Source of the DNA: Burkholderia sp. WSM2230
Lineage (GTDB): Bacteria > Pseudomonadota > Gammaproteobacteria > Burkholderiales > Burkholderiaceae
Assembly (NCBI RefSeq): GCF_000472445.1
Contig: NZ_AXAJ01000007.1
Coordinates: forward strand, 186,750 to 250,749
Length of the DNA: 64,000 bases
Direction: 5' to 3'
Shown: piece by piece, positions 17,819-25,880 of the stretch
Layout: every line of letters begins with the position of its first letter
Position numbering within the stretch: the first letter of the stretch is position 1
Made by a program: the position numbers and the translations under genes
Notes under the pieces: model-generated
Database searches by the model: none
What the model saw: the letters and a program-made list of their open reading frames with translations, nothing else
Told to the model about the DNA's origin: nothing

Positions 17819-18342
17819 ACAGCCGGACCTGGAAAATCGTGCTTGTGGTCTCACTTGTCCTCAATGTGTTTCTGCTGGGCGCGATTGCCGGCGGCGCTTA
17901 CCGTTGGTATGCGGCGCGTGATGCCGCGGGGCCGCTCGGCGCACAGCAGCGGGCCTTGCGCTTCGCCGCGCAGACGCTGTCGCCGGAGCGGCAGAAGGCG
18001 TTCGCCGACAGCCTGAAAAATGGCCGCCGCGACGGACGGCAGTTTGCGCGCGAGGCACGCGAAGGGCGCCGCGAGGTGTTGAGTCTGCTCGCCGCACCGC
18101 AACTGGACCGCGCGGCGCTCGACGCGGCGTTGGCGCGCACGCGCGCGGCCGACAGCAACCTCCGCGCCAAAGTGGAAAGCAGTGTCGCGGATTTCGCCGC
18201 GACGTTGTCGCCGCAAGAGCGCGTCGAGTTCGCCGAGAGCCTGCGCTTGCGCGGACAGTGGCGTGAACCGCAGGCTAGCGCGAAAGGCGCCGGGCCGGCG
18301 AGCCCCGCGTCTTCGAATGCAGCATCGTCGAGTAAAAAATGA
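17815..18342 (+). CDS. Periplasmic heavy-metal-sensor-like protein (CpxP/ZraP type)
   Basis: A 175-residue protein with an N-terminal membrane anchor (WKIVLVVSLVLNVFLLGAIA) followed by a long helical domain. That domain has the family pattern LSPERQKAFADSL, REGRREVLSLLAAP, and LSPQERVEFAESL. It resembles the PF13801 heavy-metal sensor group. In ECF systems such proteins often form the signal-sensing part of the anti-sigma complex. The start overlaps the previous gene by 4 bp. The low-complexity Ser/Ala tail is probably disordered. Confidence 0.8.
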   Translation: MNSRTWKIVLVVSLVLNVFLLGAIAGGAYRWYAARDAAGPLGAQQRALRFAAQTLSPERQKAFADSLKNGRRDGRQFAREAREGRREVLSLLAAPQLDRAALDAALARTRAADSNLRAKVESSVADFAATLSPQERVEFAESLRLRGQWREPQASAKGAGPASPASSNAASSSKK

Positions 18343-18409
18343 CTAACCGTGGCGACGGATTCTGTAGCGCGCCCGCGTTCAAGCATTATCCAATGCTGAA
18401 AAGGGTGGT

Positions 18410-19927
18410 ATGGCTGCCTCACCAACTCTGACTCCCGCTGCAATTGCGCTCAACCGTTTCGGCCTGGGCGCGCGCGCCGACGACACGCCGCCCGCCGAGC
18501 CGAAAGCGTGGCTGCTGGCGCAATTCGAGCAATATGAACCACGACCTGCCGCCTGGGCCGATCAGCCGGATTCGCTCGTGCTGTCGAGCGAACTGGAGCA
18601 GCAGCGACGACAGTTGCGTCAGCAGAGGCAACGCAATCCGGGCGACACCAGTGCGTCGTCACAAACCAATGTGCAAGGTGATTCGCAGGCAGCCTCGCCA
18701 AGCACAACGAAAAAAGATAAGGATGCCGAACGGAAGGCCATTCATGTGGAAATACGCGACAGGTATCGTTCTTCTGTGAATGCACGAGTAACGAGCGCAT
18801 TGACCACGCCGGCGCCTTTCGTCGAGCGGCTGGTGCATTTCTGGGCGAACCACTTCGCGGTATCGACGGAAAAACCGGCGGTGGCCGCGCTCGCGGGTTC
18901 GTTCGAAGCCGAGGCGATTCGCCCCCACGTGCTGGGCCGATTCGAAGACATGCTGGTCGCCGTCGAGCGTCACCCGGCCATGCAGCTGTTCCTCGACCAG
19001 ACGCGCTCGGTGGGCCCCGACAGCATGGCGGCGATGCGCGCGGCGGCGCGCAACCCTGAGCGCAAGCGCGGCCTCAACGAAAACCTTGCGCGCGAGATTA
19101 TGGAACTGCACACGCTCGGTGTGCGCAGCGGCTATGACCAGAACGACGTCACTGAATTCGCGCGTGCGCTGACGGGCTGGAGCGTCGCGAACAACCCTAT
19201 GAATACGGGCACTTCCAATATGTCCGGCACGCCGCCGGCACGGACCGCGCAAGCTGTGGCAGCGCCCGGCACGTTCGTGTTCCGCGAGGCGCTGCACGAG
19301 CCAGGCGTGCGAACGGTGATGGGCCGCCGTTACGAACAGCGAGGCGAAGAGCAGGCGCTCGCGATCCTGCATGACCTCGCCAGTGCGCCTGCGACCGCGC
19401 AACATATCGGCAGCAAGCTTGCTCGCCATTTCATCGCCGACACCCCGCCTGCGGGCACGAGCGAGAAACTGGCGAACGCGTTCCAGACGAGCGGCGGCGA
19501 TCTGCCGACCGTTTACCGCGCATTGCTCGACATGCATGAAGCCTGGTCGCCCACGGCCGTGAAGTTCAAGACGCCGTGGGAGTGGGCCATTTCGTCGATG
19601 CGCGGCCTCGGCTGGCAAGACCTCGGCAATCTGCAGGCCGCGCCTCTTCTCGCGCAGCTCGGCCAGCCGGTATGGCGGCCAGGCTCGCCCGCCGGTTACG
19701 ACGATGTCGCCGCAAGCTGGGCCGCGCCCGATGCATTGGTGCGCCGCGTTGAACTGGCGCAGCGCCTGGCTGCGCGAGTCGGCGACCGGCTCGATGCACG
19801 CTCGCTCGGCCAGGTGTTGCTGCCTGGATCGCTCGGCGCGCCGACCGCAGTCGCGATAGCGCGCGCCGAAAGTGCATCCACCGCGATTGCACTTTTGCTG
19901 GTCTCGCCGGATTTTCAACGGAGATGA
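18410..19927 (+). CDS. DUF1800 family protein
   Basis: A 505-residue DUF1800 protein. Recognisable parts are the start (AIALNRFGLGARADDTPP), the central FVERLVHFWANHFAVSTEKP, LNENLAREIMELHTLGVRSG with YDQNDVTEFARALTGWSV, and HIGSKLARHFIADTPP. Residues about 70-105 are a polar low-complexity insert. It overlaps the DUF1501 gene by 4 bp; the DUF1800-DUF1501 pair is a widespread conserved couple of unknown function. It lies 67 bp after the sigma/anti-sigma cluster and may share its transcript. Confidence 0.9.
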   Translation: MAASPTLTPAAIALNRFGLGARADDTPPAEPKAWLLAQFEQYEPRPAAWADQPDSLVLSSELEQQRRQLRQQRQRNPGDTSASSQTNVQGDSQAASPSTTKKDKDAERKAIHVEIRDRYRSSVNARVTSALTTPAPFVERLVHFWANHFAVSTEKPAVAALAGSFEAEAIRPHVLGRFEDMLVAVERHPAMQLFLDQTRSVGPDSMAAMRAAARNPERKRGLNENLAREIMELHTLGVRSGYDQNDVTEFARALTGWSVANNPMNTGTSNMSGTPPARTAQAVAAPGTFVFREALHEPGVRTVMGRRYEQRGEEQALAILHDLASAPATAQHIGSKLARHFIADTPPAGTSEKLANAFQTSGGDLPTVYRALLDMHEAWSPTAVKFKTPWEWAISSMRGLGWQDLGNLQAAPLLAQLGQPVWRPGSPAGYDDVAASWAAPDALVRRVELAQRLAARVGDRLDARSLGQVLLPGSLGAPTAVAIARAESASTAIALLLVSPDFQRR

Positions 19928-21081
19928 ACATCATGTCCTCACGCCGTCAATTTCTGCGCATCGCCGCGGCCGGGGCGGGCGCGATTCTCGTGTCGCCGCG
20001 CATCGCGTTCGCGAGCGTCGCCACCGAGCACCGCTTTGTATTCGTGATCCAGCGCGGCGCGGCCGATGGCCTGAATATCGTCGTGCCGTACGCGGAGCCG
20101 GCCTATGCCACGTTGCGCGGCGCGCTCGCAATCGATCCTTCGAGCGCTCACCGGCTCGACGGAAGCTTTGCGCTGCATCCCGCGCTCACGCACACGGCCG
20201 CGATGTATGCCGACCGTCAGGCGCTGTTCGTGCATGCGGTGGCATCGCCGTATCGCGACCGCTCGCATTTCGACGGACAGAACGTGCTTGAAACCGGCGG
20301 CGCGTCGCCGTATCAGGTGAAAGACGGTTGGCTCAACCGGCTGTCCGCGCTGCTGCCTGCCGCCGGCGAAACCGCAATCGCCTTCGCGCCCACTGTGCCG
20401 ATGGCGCTGCGCGGCATGGCGGCGGTCACTTCGTACGCACCGTCCGCGTTGCCCCAGGCTCCCGACGATCTGCTGATGCGCGTCTCGCAACTCTATGACG
20501 AAGATGCGCAGCTGCGTCCGTTGTGGGAATCGGCGATGACGGCGCGCGGCCTCGCGGGCGACGCAGGCGCGCGTCAGGACCCCGCGAGTCTCGGCAAGCT
20601 GGCCGCGGGTTTTCTGGCACGCGACGACGGTCCGCGCATCGCGATGATCGAAACCGGCGGCTGGGACACGCACAGCGCGCAGAACACGCGCCTCGCCAAT
20701 CAGTTGAAAGCGCTCGACACGATGCTTGCGGCGCTGCGCGACGGCATGGGACCGGCGTGGAGCAAAACCACGGTGCTGGTAGCGACGGAGTTCGGCAGAA
20801 CCGCGGCTGCGAACGGCACGGAAGGCACCGATCACGGCACGGGCTCGGTGGCGATGGTGCTGGGCGGCGCGGTGGCAGGTGGCCGGGTGGTCGCGGATTG
20901 GCCTGGCCTCGCGCCTCGCGATCTTTACGAGGCGCGCGACCTCAAGCCGACCGCGTCGCTCGATGCGCTGATTGCCGGCGTGGCGAGTGAAGGCCTCGGT
21001 CTCGATCCGCAACGCACGGCGCGCGCGCTGTTCGGCCGGACGGCTGGCGTCAGGCCGCTGACCGGCATCGTGCGCGCGTAG
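19924..21081 (+). CDS. DUF1501 family protein, Tat-exported
   Basis: A 385-residue protein with a twin-arginine signal (SSRRQFLRIAAAGAGAILVS). The DUF1501 body (sulfatase-like fold by family knowledge) shows FVFVIQRGAADGLNIVVPY, YRDRSHFDGQNVLETG, METGGWDTH-like IETGGWDTHSAQN, and TEFGRTAAANGTEGTDHGTG. The metal-ligand-like DGLN, H and D/H motifs are all present, so it looks intact. ATG 19924 overlaps the DUF1800 stop; ATG 19933 is an equally good start. A strong terminator follows. Confidence 0.9.
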   Translation: MNIMSSRRQFLRIAAAGAGAILVSPRIAFASVATEHRFVFVIQRGAADGLNIVVPYAEPAYATLRGALAIDPSSAHRLDGSFALHPALTHTAAMYADRQALFVHAVASPYRDRSHFDGQNVLETGGASPYQVKDGWLNRLSALLPAAGETAIAFAPTVPMALRGMAAVTSYAPSALPQAPDDLLMRVSQLYDEDAQLRPLWESAMTARGLAGDAGARQDPASLGKLAAGFLARDDGPRIAMIETGGWDTHSAQNTRLANQLKALDTMLAALRDGMGPAWSKTTVLVATEFGRTAAANGTEGTDHGTGSVAMVLGGAVAGGRVVADWPGLAPRDLYEARDLKPTASLDALIAGVASEGLGLDPQRTARALFGRTAGVRPLTGIVRA

Positions 21082-21084
21082 CAC

Positions 21085-21130
21085 AGCCGCCGGGCTGCGT
21101 GGCAGCTTCGGCGGCTCTTTCTTTCTCTTC
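21085..21130 (+). terminator. Rho-independent terminator after the DUF1501 gene
   Basis: Outer stem AGCCGCCG (21085-21092) / CGGCGGCT (21109-21116), inner stem GCTGC (21094-21098) / GCAGC (21102-21106), followed directly by the T-rich CTTTCTTTCTCTTCC. This would end the sigma-to-DUF1501 operon. Confidence 0.75.
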
Positions 21131-21465
21131 CTTCCCACGTCCGCCGCTCCGCGGACCGTTCCGGCATATCCATCGTTCGCGGCAAATCTTTTTTCGCTCG
21201 AGCCCTACGCAAGCGCTCTTTTTCTGCCGACATCCAGGCATTGGTTGTAGCGCGTTAAGCACTTGAACCGCTTTGGCGGTTCATGACGCCGGCGGAAAAA
21301 CTGACCGAACCCCATTATTCGTCGACGATCTCCTTATCGGCGTCCAGCGTCAATTGATAAGGACGGCGAACGAATTGAATGCCGTCTGCTTCTTCCGGAC
21401 CCGCAACCCAACATCGCATTTCGCGGATTTTTGTCCGGACGTGCCCGGCTTTGGATTGTTTTGCC
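21131..21465. other. Upstream region of the first glycosidase-like gene
   Basis: About 330 bp between the terminator and the next ATG. No gene is seen. The frame of the downstream protein is open for some way upstream but gives no leader-like sequence, so the ATG at 21466 with its Tat/lipoprotein signal is preferred. Confidence 0.4.
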
Positions 21466-23154
21466 ATGGTTAAACGACGTGAGTTTCTCGGCTTGCTGAC
21501 GGCTGTCGGCGGCAGCTACGTGCTGAGCGCATGCGGCGGTGGCGGCGGTGGGGACAGCAAGGGCACGAGCGGCGGCGCGACGACCAGCGCAAACTCCAGC
21601 TCGACCGGCGCGGCCAGCGGCACAGCAGGCACTGGCACCACCGCGACGAGCGGAAACACAGGAAGCGCAACAAGCACGCAGGGCAACGCAACCTCGACCG
21701 GTTCGAACAGCAACAACGGTGCGTCGAACAACAGCACGCCTGCCTCGGCGGACGGCACGTCGATTCCGCCAGCGGCATCAATCGTCGACAATCAGGCGGC
21801 GGTCTGGGCAGTCGTTGGCGGATCGGTGTACCGGAACGGCGTGAAGGCCGGCAACACCTACAACGTGTCCTTGCTGCTGTGGTATGGCGGCATTGTCTAT
21901 CACGCGGGCACCGGCGGGCAGTTCTACGGCTGGAGCGGCTCCGCGTGGTATGCGTGCGCCGATCCTCGCCTCGGCGGAACGTCTGCCGACGGCACGACGA
22001 TTCCCGGCGCGTCGCAGATCATCGACAAGGTTGGCGCAGTCTGGACCGTTGCGAGCGGCGTGGTCCTTCGCAACAACGCGGCGGTCGGCGTGACGTCGAA
22101 CGTGTCGTTGCTATTGTGGTACGGCGGCAAGCTCTGGTATCGCGCAACAGGCGGGCAGTTCTACGTGTGCAACGACATCGACCAATGGCTGCCGTGCGCC
22201 GATCCGCGCATCTCCGTAGCGGCGACGAGCGGCACGTTCCATGGCATCAACGGGCATTACGATTACCGCTACACGCCCGCGCAGGTCGTGTCGATCATGC
22301 AGAACATGGGCTGCTCGACGTATCGCGTGGGCGTTACCGACGACTCCACGCAGCTCGCCGCGGTACTCGCACTCGCGCAGGCGTTCCAGTCGGCAGGGCT
22401 CACGCTCTTCGTGCTGATCCAGATCGGCATGCGCGACGCCAACGGAGCGCTGCTTGCGAGCGAAGCTGCCGCGTACAGCCGGGGCCATTCATGCGGCGTG
22501 ACGGTGGCTGCCGCGCTCGCGCCGTACGGCGTGGTCATGTACGAGTGCGGCAACGAACTGACTCGCGACCCCGCGATCATTCTCGACTCCACCAACGCAG
22601 GCACCAAGGCAGTCGACTTCAGCAATGCGAACTGGCCGATCATGCGCGGTCTGATGCGCGGCATGATGGACGGCGTGAAGTCGGCGCAGCCGGCGGCAAA
22701 ATGCGGAATCAACTTTTGCGTGGCAGATGTCGGCGCCGCCGACGCATTGTGGGACGGCATGCAGCCGGACGGCACGAGCGGCCACCCGACCGTGCGCTGG
22801 GACATGACGACGTGGCACAACTACGAGGTCTACGGCGACATCTTCGACATCGGCTCGGACGGGTCCGGACCGGGCTTCGATCTGCCCACCTATTGCAAGG
22901 CCCGTTACGGTATGCCGTTTCTGCTCACCGAGTGGAATACAGGACCGGAAAAGACGCTGGCCTATCGCGCGGATTACATCAGCGCGCGCTATGAGAGCTA
23001 CTATCAGGCGAGAAAGACCAGGAACATCCAGTCCACGATGTACTACGAGCTCGATAGCGGCGACACCACCTATGGCGTGATGATCGACGGCGTCACGGTC
23101 AATCTCACTTACAACGCATTCGTGAGCGCCGTCGCGAGCCATCCCGACAATTGA
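21466..23154 (+). CDS. Tat/lipoprotein glycoside-hydrolase-like protein with two N-terminal repeat modules
   Basis: A 562-residue exported protein. The signal MVKRREFLGLLTAVGG ends in a lipobox (LSAC, Cys23), followed by a ~75-residue Ser/Thr/Gly linker. Then come two copies of a Trp-rich module (about 98-168 and 175-248), each containing WxVxxGxxxRN, NVSLLLWYGG, GGQFY and CADPR. The C-terminal ~310 residues resemble a clan GH-A barrel, with putative acid/base Glu364 (YECGNEL) and nucleophile Glu489 (LLTEWNTGPE). A paralogue at 46541 has a single module. The substrate is unknown; exopolysaccharide is a fair guess from the paralogue's neighbourhood. Confidence 0.75.
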   Translation: MVKRREFLGLLTAVGGSYVLSACGGGGGGDSKGTSGGATTSANSSSTGAASGTAGTGTTATSGNTGSATSTQGNATSTGSNSNNGASNNSTPASADGTSIPPAASIVDNQAAVWAVVGGSVYRNGVKAGNTYNVSLLLWYGGIVYHAGTGGQFYGWSGSAWYACADPRLGGTSADGTTIPGASQIIDKVGAVWTVASGVVLRNNAAVGVTSNVSLLLWYGGKLWYRATGGQFYVCNDIDQWLPCADPRISVAATSGTFHGINGHYDYRYTPAQVVSIMQNMGCSTYRVGVTDDSTQLAAVLALAQAFQSAGLTLFVLIQIGMRDANGALLASEAAAYSRGHSCGVTVAAALAPYGVVMYECGNELTRDPAIILDSTNAGTKAVDFSNANWPIMRGLMRGMMDGVKSAQPAAKCGINFCVADVGAADALWDGMQPDGTSGHPTVRWDMTTWHNYEVYGDIFDIGSDGSGPGFDLPTYCKARYGMPFLLTEWNTGPEKTLAYRADYISARYESYYQARKTRNIQSTMYYELDSGDTTYGVMIDGVTVNLTYNAFVSAVASHPDN

Positions 23155-23195
23155 GGCTCACAGCGAACGCGCATGGTTGCGCGGCTAGCCTCTTT
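23153..23195 (+). terminator. Probable terminator after the first glycosidase-like gene
   Basis: Stem GAGGCT (23153-23158) / AGCCTC (23187-23192) with an inner hairpin CGCGCA (23168-23173) TGGT TGCGCG (23178-23183), then CTTTC. It begins within the stop codon. The T-run is short, so efficiency is uncertain. Confidence 0.55.
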
Positions 23196-23288
23196 CATGT
23201 GCCACAGCCGACGCGCACTGGACAGAGCCCTTGACCCTGACGTAGCGTGAGGCCTTAGTCTCTAGCGCGTGTAAGGGAGGGAGGTCGA

Positions 23289-24317
23289 ATGCTGTTGAAG
23301 GTAGGCGAACTGGCGAGGCGCAGCGGACTGACCGTGCGCACGCTTCATCATTACGACGCCATTGGCCTGCTCAGGCCTTCAGCGCGTGCCGACAACGGCT
23401 ACCGCCTGTACGACCGCAACGATATCGCGCGGCTGCATCGCATTCAGGCGTTGCGCCGTTTCGGCCTGCCGTTGGCCGACATCGGCGCCTATCTGGCAGC
23501 TCCCGATGCGCCGCTTGCGACCATCGTCGCGCGGCAGATCGCGATGCTCGATCAGCAGATTGCGGAGGCCGCGAGGCTGCGCGAACGGCTGCGAACGCTG
23601 CAGGACACGCTGCACGCGGGCAACGAACCTGACCTCTCCGACTGGCTTTCCACGCTGGAGTTGATGACCATGTACGACAAATACTTTACCGAAGACGAAC
23701 TCGCGCGCATGCCGATGTATCGCAAGTCACAGGCGCCGGACCCCGAGTGGGCCGATCTGATTGCCGAGGTTCGCGCGCAGATGGACGCAGGCGTTCCCCC
23801 TGAAAGCGAGAGGCCGCGCGCATTGTCGATTCGCTGGATGACGCTGCTCGTGCGCGATACCGGCGGCGACCCGCGGCTCCTCGCCAAGCTCAATGTGATG
23901 CATGACAGCGAGCCGTCGATGCAGGAGACCTTCGGCATATCCACGGCGTTGCGCGACTACGTCTTGCGTGCGTTTTCGGAAACGAAAATGCGGATTTACG
24001 AGCGCTATCTGACGCCCCATGAAACGCGTTTCATGCGCGCGCACTACGGCTCGCGCTCGATGGAATGGCCGCAATTGATGGCGGACGTCCGCGATGCGAT
24101 CGACGCCGGCATCGCACCGGATTCGCAGCAGGGCCGCGAACTGGCCTTGCGCTGGCTCGAGCTGTTCCGCAGCTACGCAGGCGACGACCCGGCGACGCAG
24201 GCGAAATTCCGCGAAGCGCTGCAAAGGGAGCCTGAACTGATGGTCGGAACGTGGACCAGCGAGCCGCTGCTCGCATTCGTCCGCGCGGCGGTGTCTGCTG
24301 TTACGCCAACGCGGTGA
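23289..24317 (+). CDS. MerR-family regulator with two TipAS-type effector domains
   Basis: A 342-residue regulator. The N-terminal MerR winged helix is clear (VGELARRSGLTVRTLHHYD, then GLLRPSARADNGYRLYD). It is followed by a coiled-coil dimerisation helix (about 80-115). The rest contains two similar TipAS-like units: the first from about 130 (YDKYFTEDELARMPMYR) and the second from about 237 (YERYLTPHETRFMRAHYG). Each continues with a W-x-x-LxxxVRxxxDAG pattern. TipAS domains bind drug-like ligands in known MerR members. A strong GGGAGGGAGG ribosome site precedes the ATG. Confidence 0.88.
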   Translation: MLLKVGELARRSGLTVRTLHHYDAIGLLRPSARADNGYRLYDRNDIARLHRIQALRRFGLPLADIGAYLAAPDAPLATIVARQIAMLDQQIAEAARLRERLRTLQDTLHAGNEPDLSDWLSTLELMTMYDKYFTEDELARMPMYRKSQAPDPEWADLIAEVRAQMDAGVPPESERPRALSIRWMTLLVRDTGGDPRLLAKLNVMHDSEPSMQETFGISTALRDYVLRAFSETKMRIYERYLTPHETRFMRAHYGSRSMEWPQLMADVRDAIDAGIAPDSQQGRELALRWLELFRSYAGDDPATQAKFREALQREPELMVGTWTSEPLLAFVRAAVSAVTPTR

Positions 24318-24578
24318 GTGGGGTCGTCGCAGAGAACATGCAAGACGCGCACACCGTCGGCGGCGTCGAGGCTCAGTTTGATCCTGAAGCCGTCGCGGGA
24401 AAGAATCGCGGTGCGCGGGCCGTCGGCGGGAAAGATTGCGTCGAGGCGAAAACCGAGCCGCGCGATAAAAAAATTGCATCGTGGCAGGCAGGTCCGTGCA
24501 TTTCATGGGCACGAGAAAACCTTGCACGCCGGCTATCGCAGCGTCGTTCTCGGCGCAACCGTGAGTAGATGAGTTCAT
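24318..24578 (-). pseudogene. Frameshifted, truncated VOC (glyoxalase-like) gene
   Basis: On the minus strand an ATG at 24578 opens a sensible protein (AGVQGFLVPMKCTDLPATMQ followed by FF) that loses sense after a run of seven T residues (A7 on the plus strand, 24467-24473). Removing one base restores FFIARLGFRLDAIFPADG and RTAILSRDGFRIKLSLDAAD, a plausible vicinal-oxygen-chelate half-domain. The restored frame then runs into the 3' end of the merR gene without a stop, so the distal part is missing too. It lies 123 bp behind the kynureninase-like gene on the same strand, as if it once ended that operon. VOC assignment is from pattern only. Confidence 0.6.
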
Positions 24579-24701
24579 GTGAATTCGCGTTCGAGTTGAA
24601 AGGGCAGGGGCGGCGCGTGATGCATGCGCACACCGGCGGCCCAGTCAGCACGCAGGCGATTCCAATGCGGCGCGGCGCCCGCGAGAAAGGGCGCGCGAAT
24701 C
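24579..24701. other. Spacer between the VOC remnant and the kynureninase-like gene
   Basis: No gene, and no clear terminator for the leftward operon was found here. Confidence 0.35.
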
Positions 24702-25877
24702 TCACCGCGGCAAACATTGCGCAAGCCGTTCGAGCCCTGCAGACGTCGTGCAAACGCCTGGCGAGAAGCGCAGCGTACGGCTGCGGGAATCGACGAACAC
24801 GCCCGCTTCCTTTAACTGCACGACCAGTTGCGCCGCGTCGAGATGCGCGGGCGCCTCGGCCATGATGCTGCCTCCGCGCTCGTCGTCGTTGCGTGGGGAC
24901 AGCAGGCGGTAACCTTTAGTGTCGAGCAGTGCGATCAGTTGGTGGCACAACGCGAGGTTACGCTCGCGCACTTCGCCCTTTGGTTGTGAGCGCATCCATG
25001 TCATGCCAGGTTGCGACGCGACGAACGGCAGCACGGACGGCGTGCCGGTATCGAAGCGGCGCGCGTCGGATGCGTAGGCGAATGCGTCGATGTCCCAGTT
25101 GAACGGATTCTGCTGGCTGAACCAGCCGCGCACGGCAGGTGTGGCCTCTTGCGCGAGCGTCTGCGGCGCGATGTAGCCAAGCCCTGTGCCGGGCGCGCCG
25201 CACAGCCACTTCAGCGTGGAGCCGCAGACGAAATCGAACGAGGTCGTCTGCACATCGAACGGCAGGATGCCGATGCCTTGCGTCACGTCGAGCGCCACGC
25301 GACTGCCGCGGTCTCGTGCATGGTCGCAGATCTCAGCAAGGTCCACACGCTTCGACGTGAGCGACGAGACCCACGTGACCAGCGCGAGCGCTACGTCGCC
25401 CGTCCATGCTTCGAGGAAGTCTTCGTCGCGTACGTACGCTTCGCCTTCGCGCAACGCGACGGTCCGCAGCGTAAGGCCGCGTCGTTGCGCAAGGCCGGAC
25501 AGCAGAAAATGCAGGCTCGGAAAGCAGTCCGCGGCGACGAGTACCGTACGGCCGCGCAAGGTCTCGTCAGCGAGGCCGTCCAGATAGCGTGCAAAGGTAT
25601 CCGTCACGTTCTGCGCGCCGAACACATTGGCAGGCTCTGCGCCGATTAGTTCGGCCCAGTCCGACAGCAGGCGCGCACGCGCGGCGAGCGCGGTGTCCCA
25701 GCGGCTGTCGTCGGGCGCGCACCAGCTTGCGGCGAAACTCGCAAGCGCTTCGGTCATGGCCTCGCGATGGCCCGGATACACGCCGACGGAGTGATACATG
25801 AGCCAGCCGCTGAAATCATCCGCAGGTGCAGCTTGGTGCATGGCGAGGTTTTCCATGTGTGAGGTCGACATGTTCAC
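24702..25877 (-). CDS. Kynureninase-like PLP-dependent enzyme (aminotransferase class V fold)
   Basis: A 391-residue fold-type-I PLP enzyme related to kynureninase. The PLP-phosphate and ring contacts are visible in LDVTQGIG (Asp197), and the Schiff-base lysine is Lys223 in GSTLKWLCGAPG. Other family marks are FGAQNVTDTFARYLDGL and RFDTGTPSV. It starts 3 bp after the MHS transporter stop, so it is in the same operon. The grouping with an M20 peptidase and a transporter suggests breakdown of an imported acylated or amidated amino compound, but the substrate is not readable. Several ATG codons near the N-terminus leave the exact start open. Confidence 0.75.
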   Translation of the reverse strand: MNMSTSHMENLAMHQAAPADDFSGWLMYHSVGVYPGHREAMTEALASFAASWCAPDDSRWDTALAARARLLSDWAELIGAEPANVFGAQNVTDTFARYLDGLADETLRGRTVLVAADCFPSLHFLLSGLAQRRGLTLRTVALREGEAYVRDEDFLEAWTGDVALALVTWVSSLTSKRVDLAEICDHARDRGSRVALDVTQGIGILPFDVQTTSFDFVCGSTLKWLCGAPGTGLGYIAPQTLAQEATPAVRGWFSQQNPFNWDIDAFAYASDARRFDTGTPSVLPFVASQPGMTWMRSQPKGEVRERNLALCHQLIALLDTKGYRLLSPRNDDERGGSIMAEAPAHLDAAQLVVQLKEAGVFVDSRSRTLRFSPGVCTTSAGLERLAQCLPR

Positions 25878-25880
25878 GGC

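Noticed and set aside
18659..19918. 419-codon antisense frame inside the DUF1800 gene
   Set aside because: Shadow of the high-GC sense gene; no recognisable domain and no start signals.
19939..21138. 399-codon antisense frame inside the DUF1501 gene
   Set aside because: Same reasoning: His/Arg-rich shadow frame opposite a well-supported gene.
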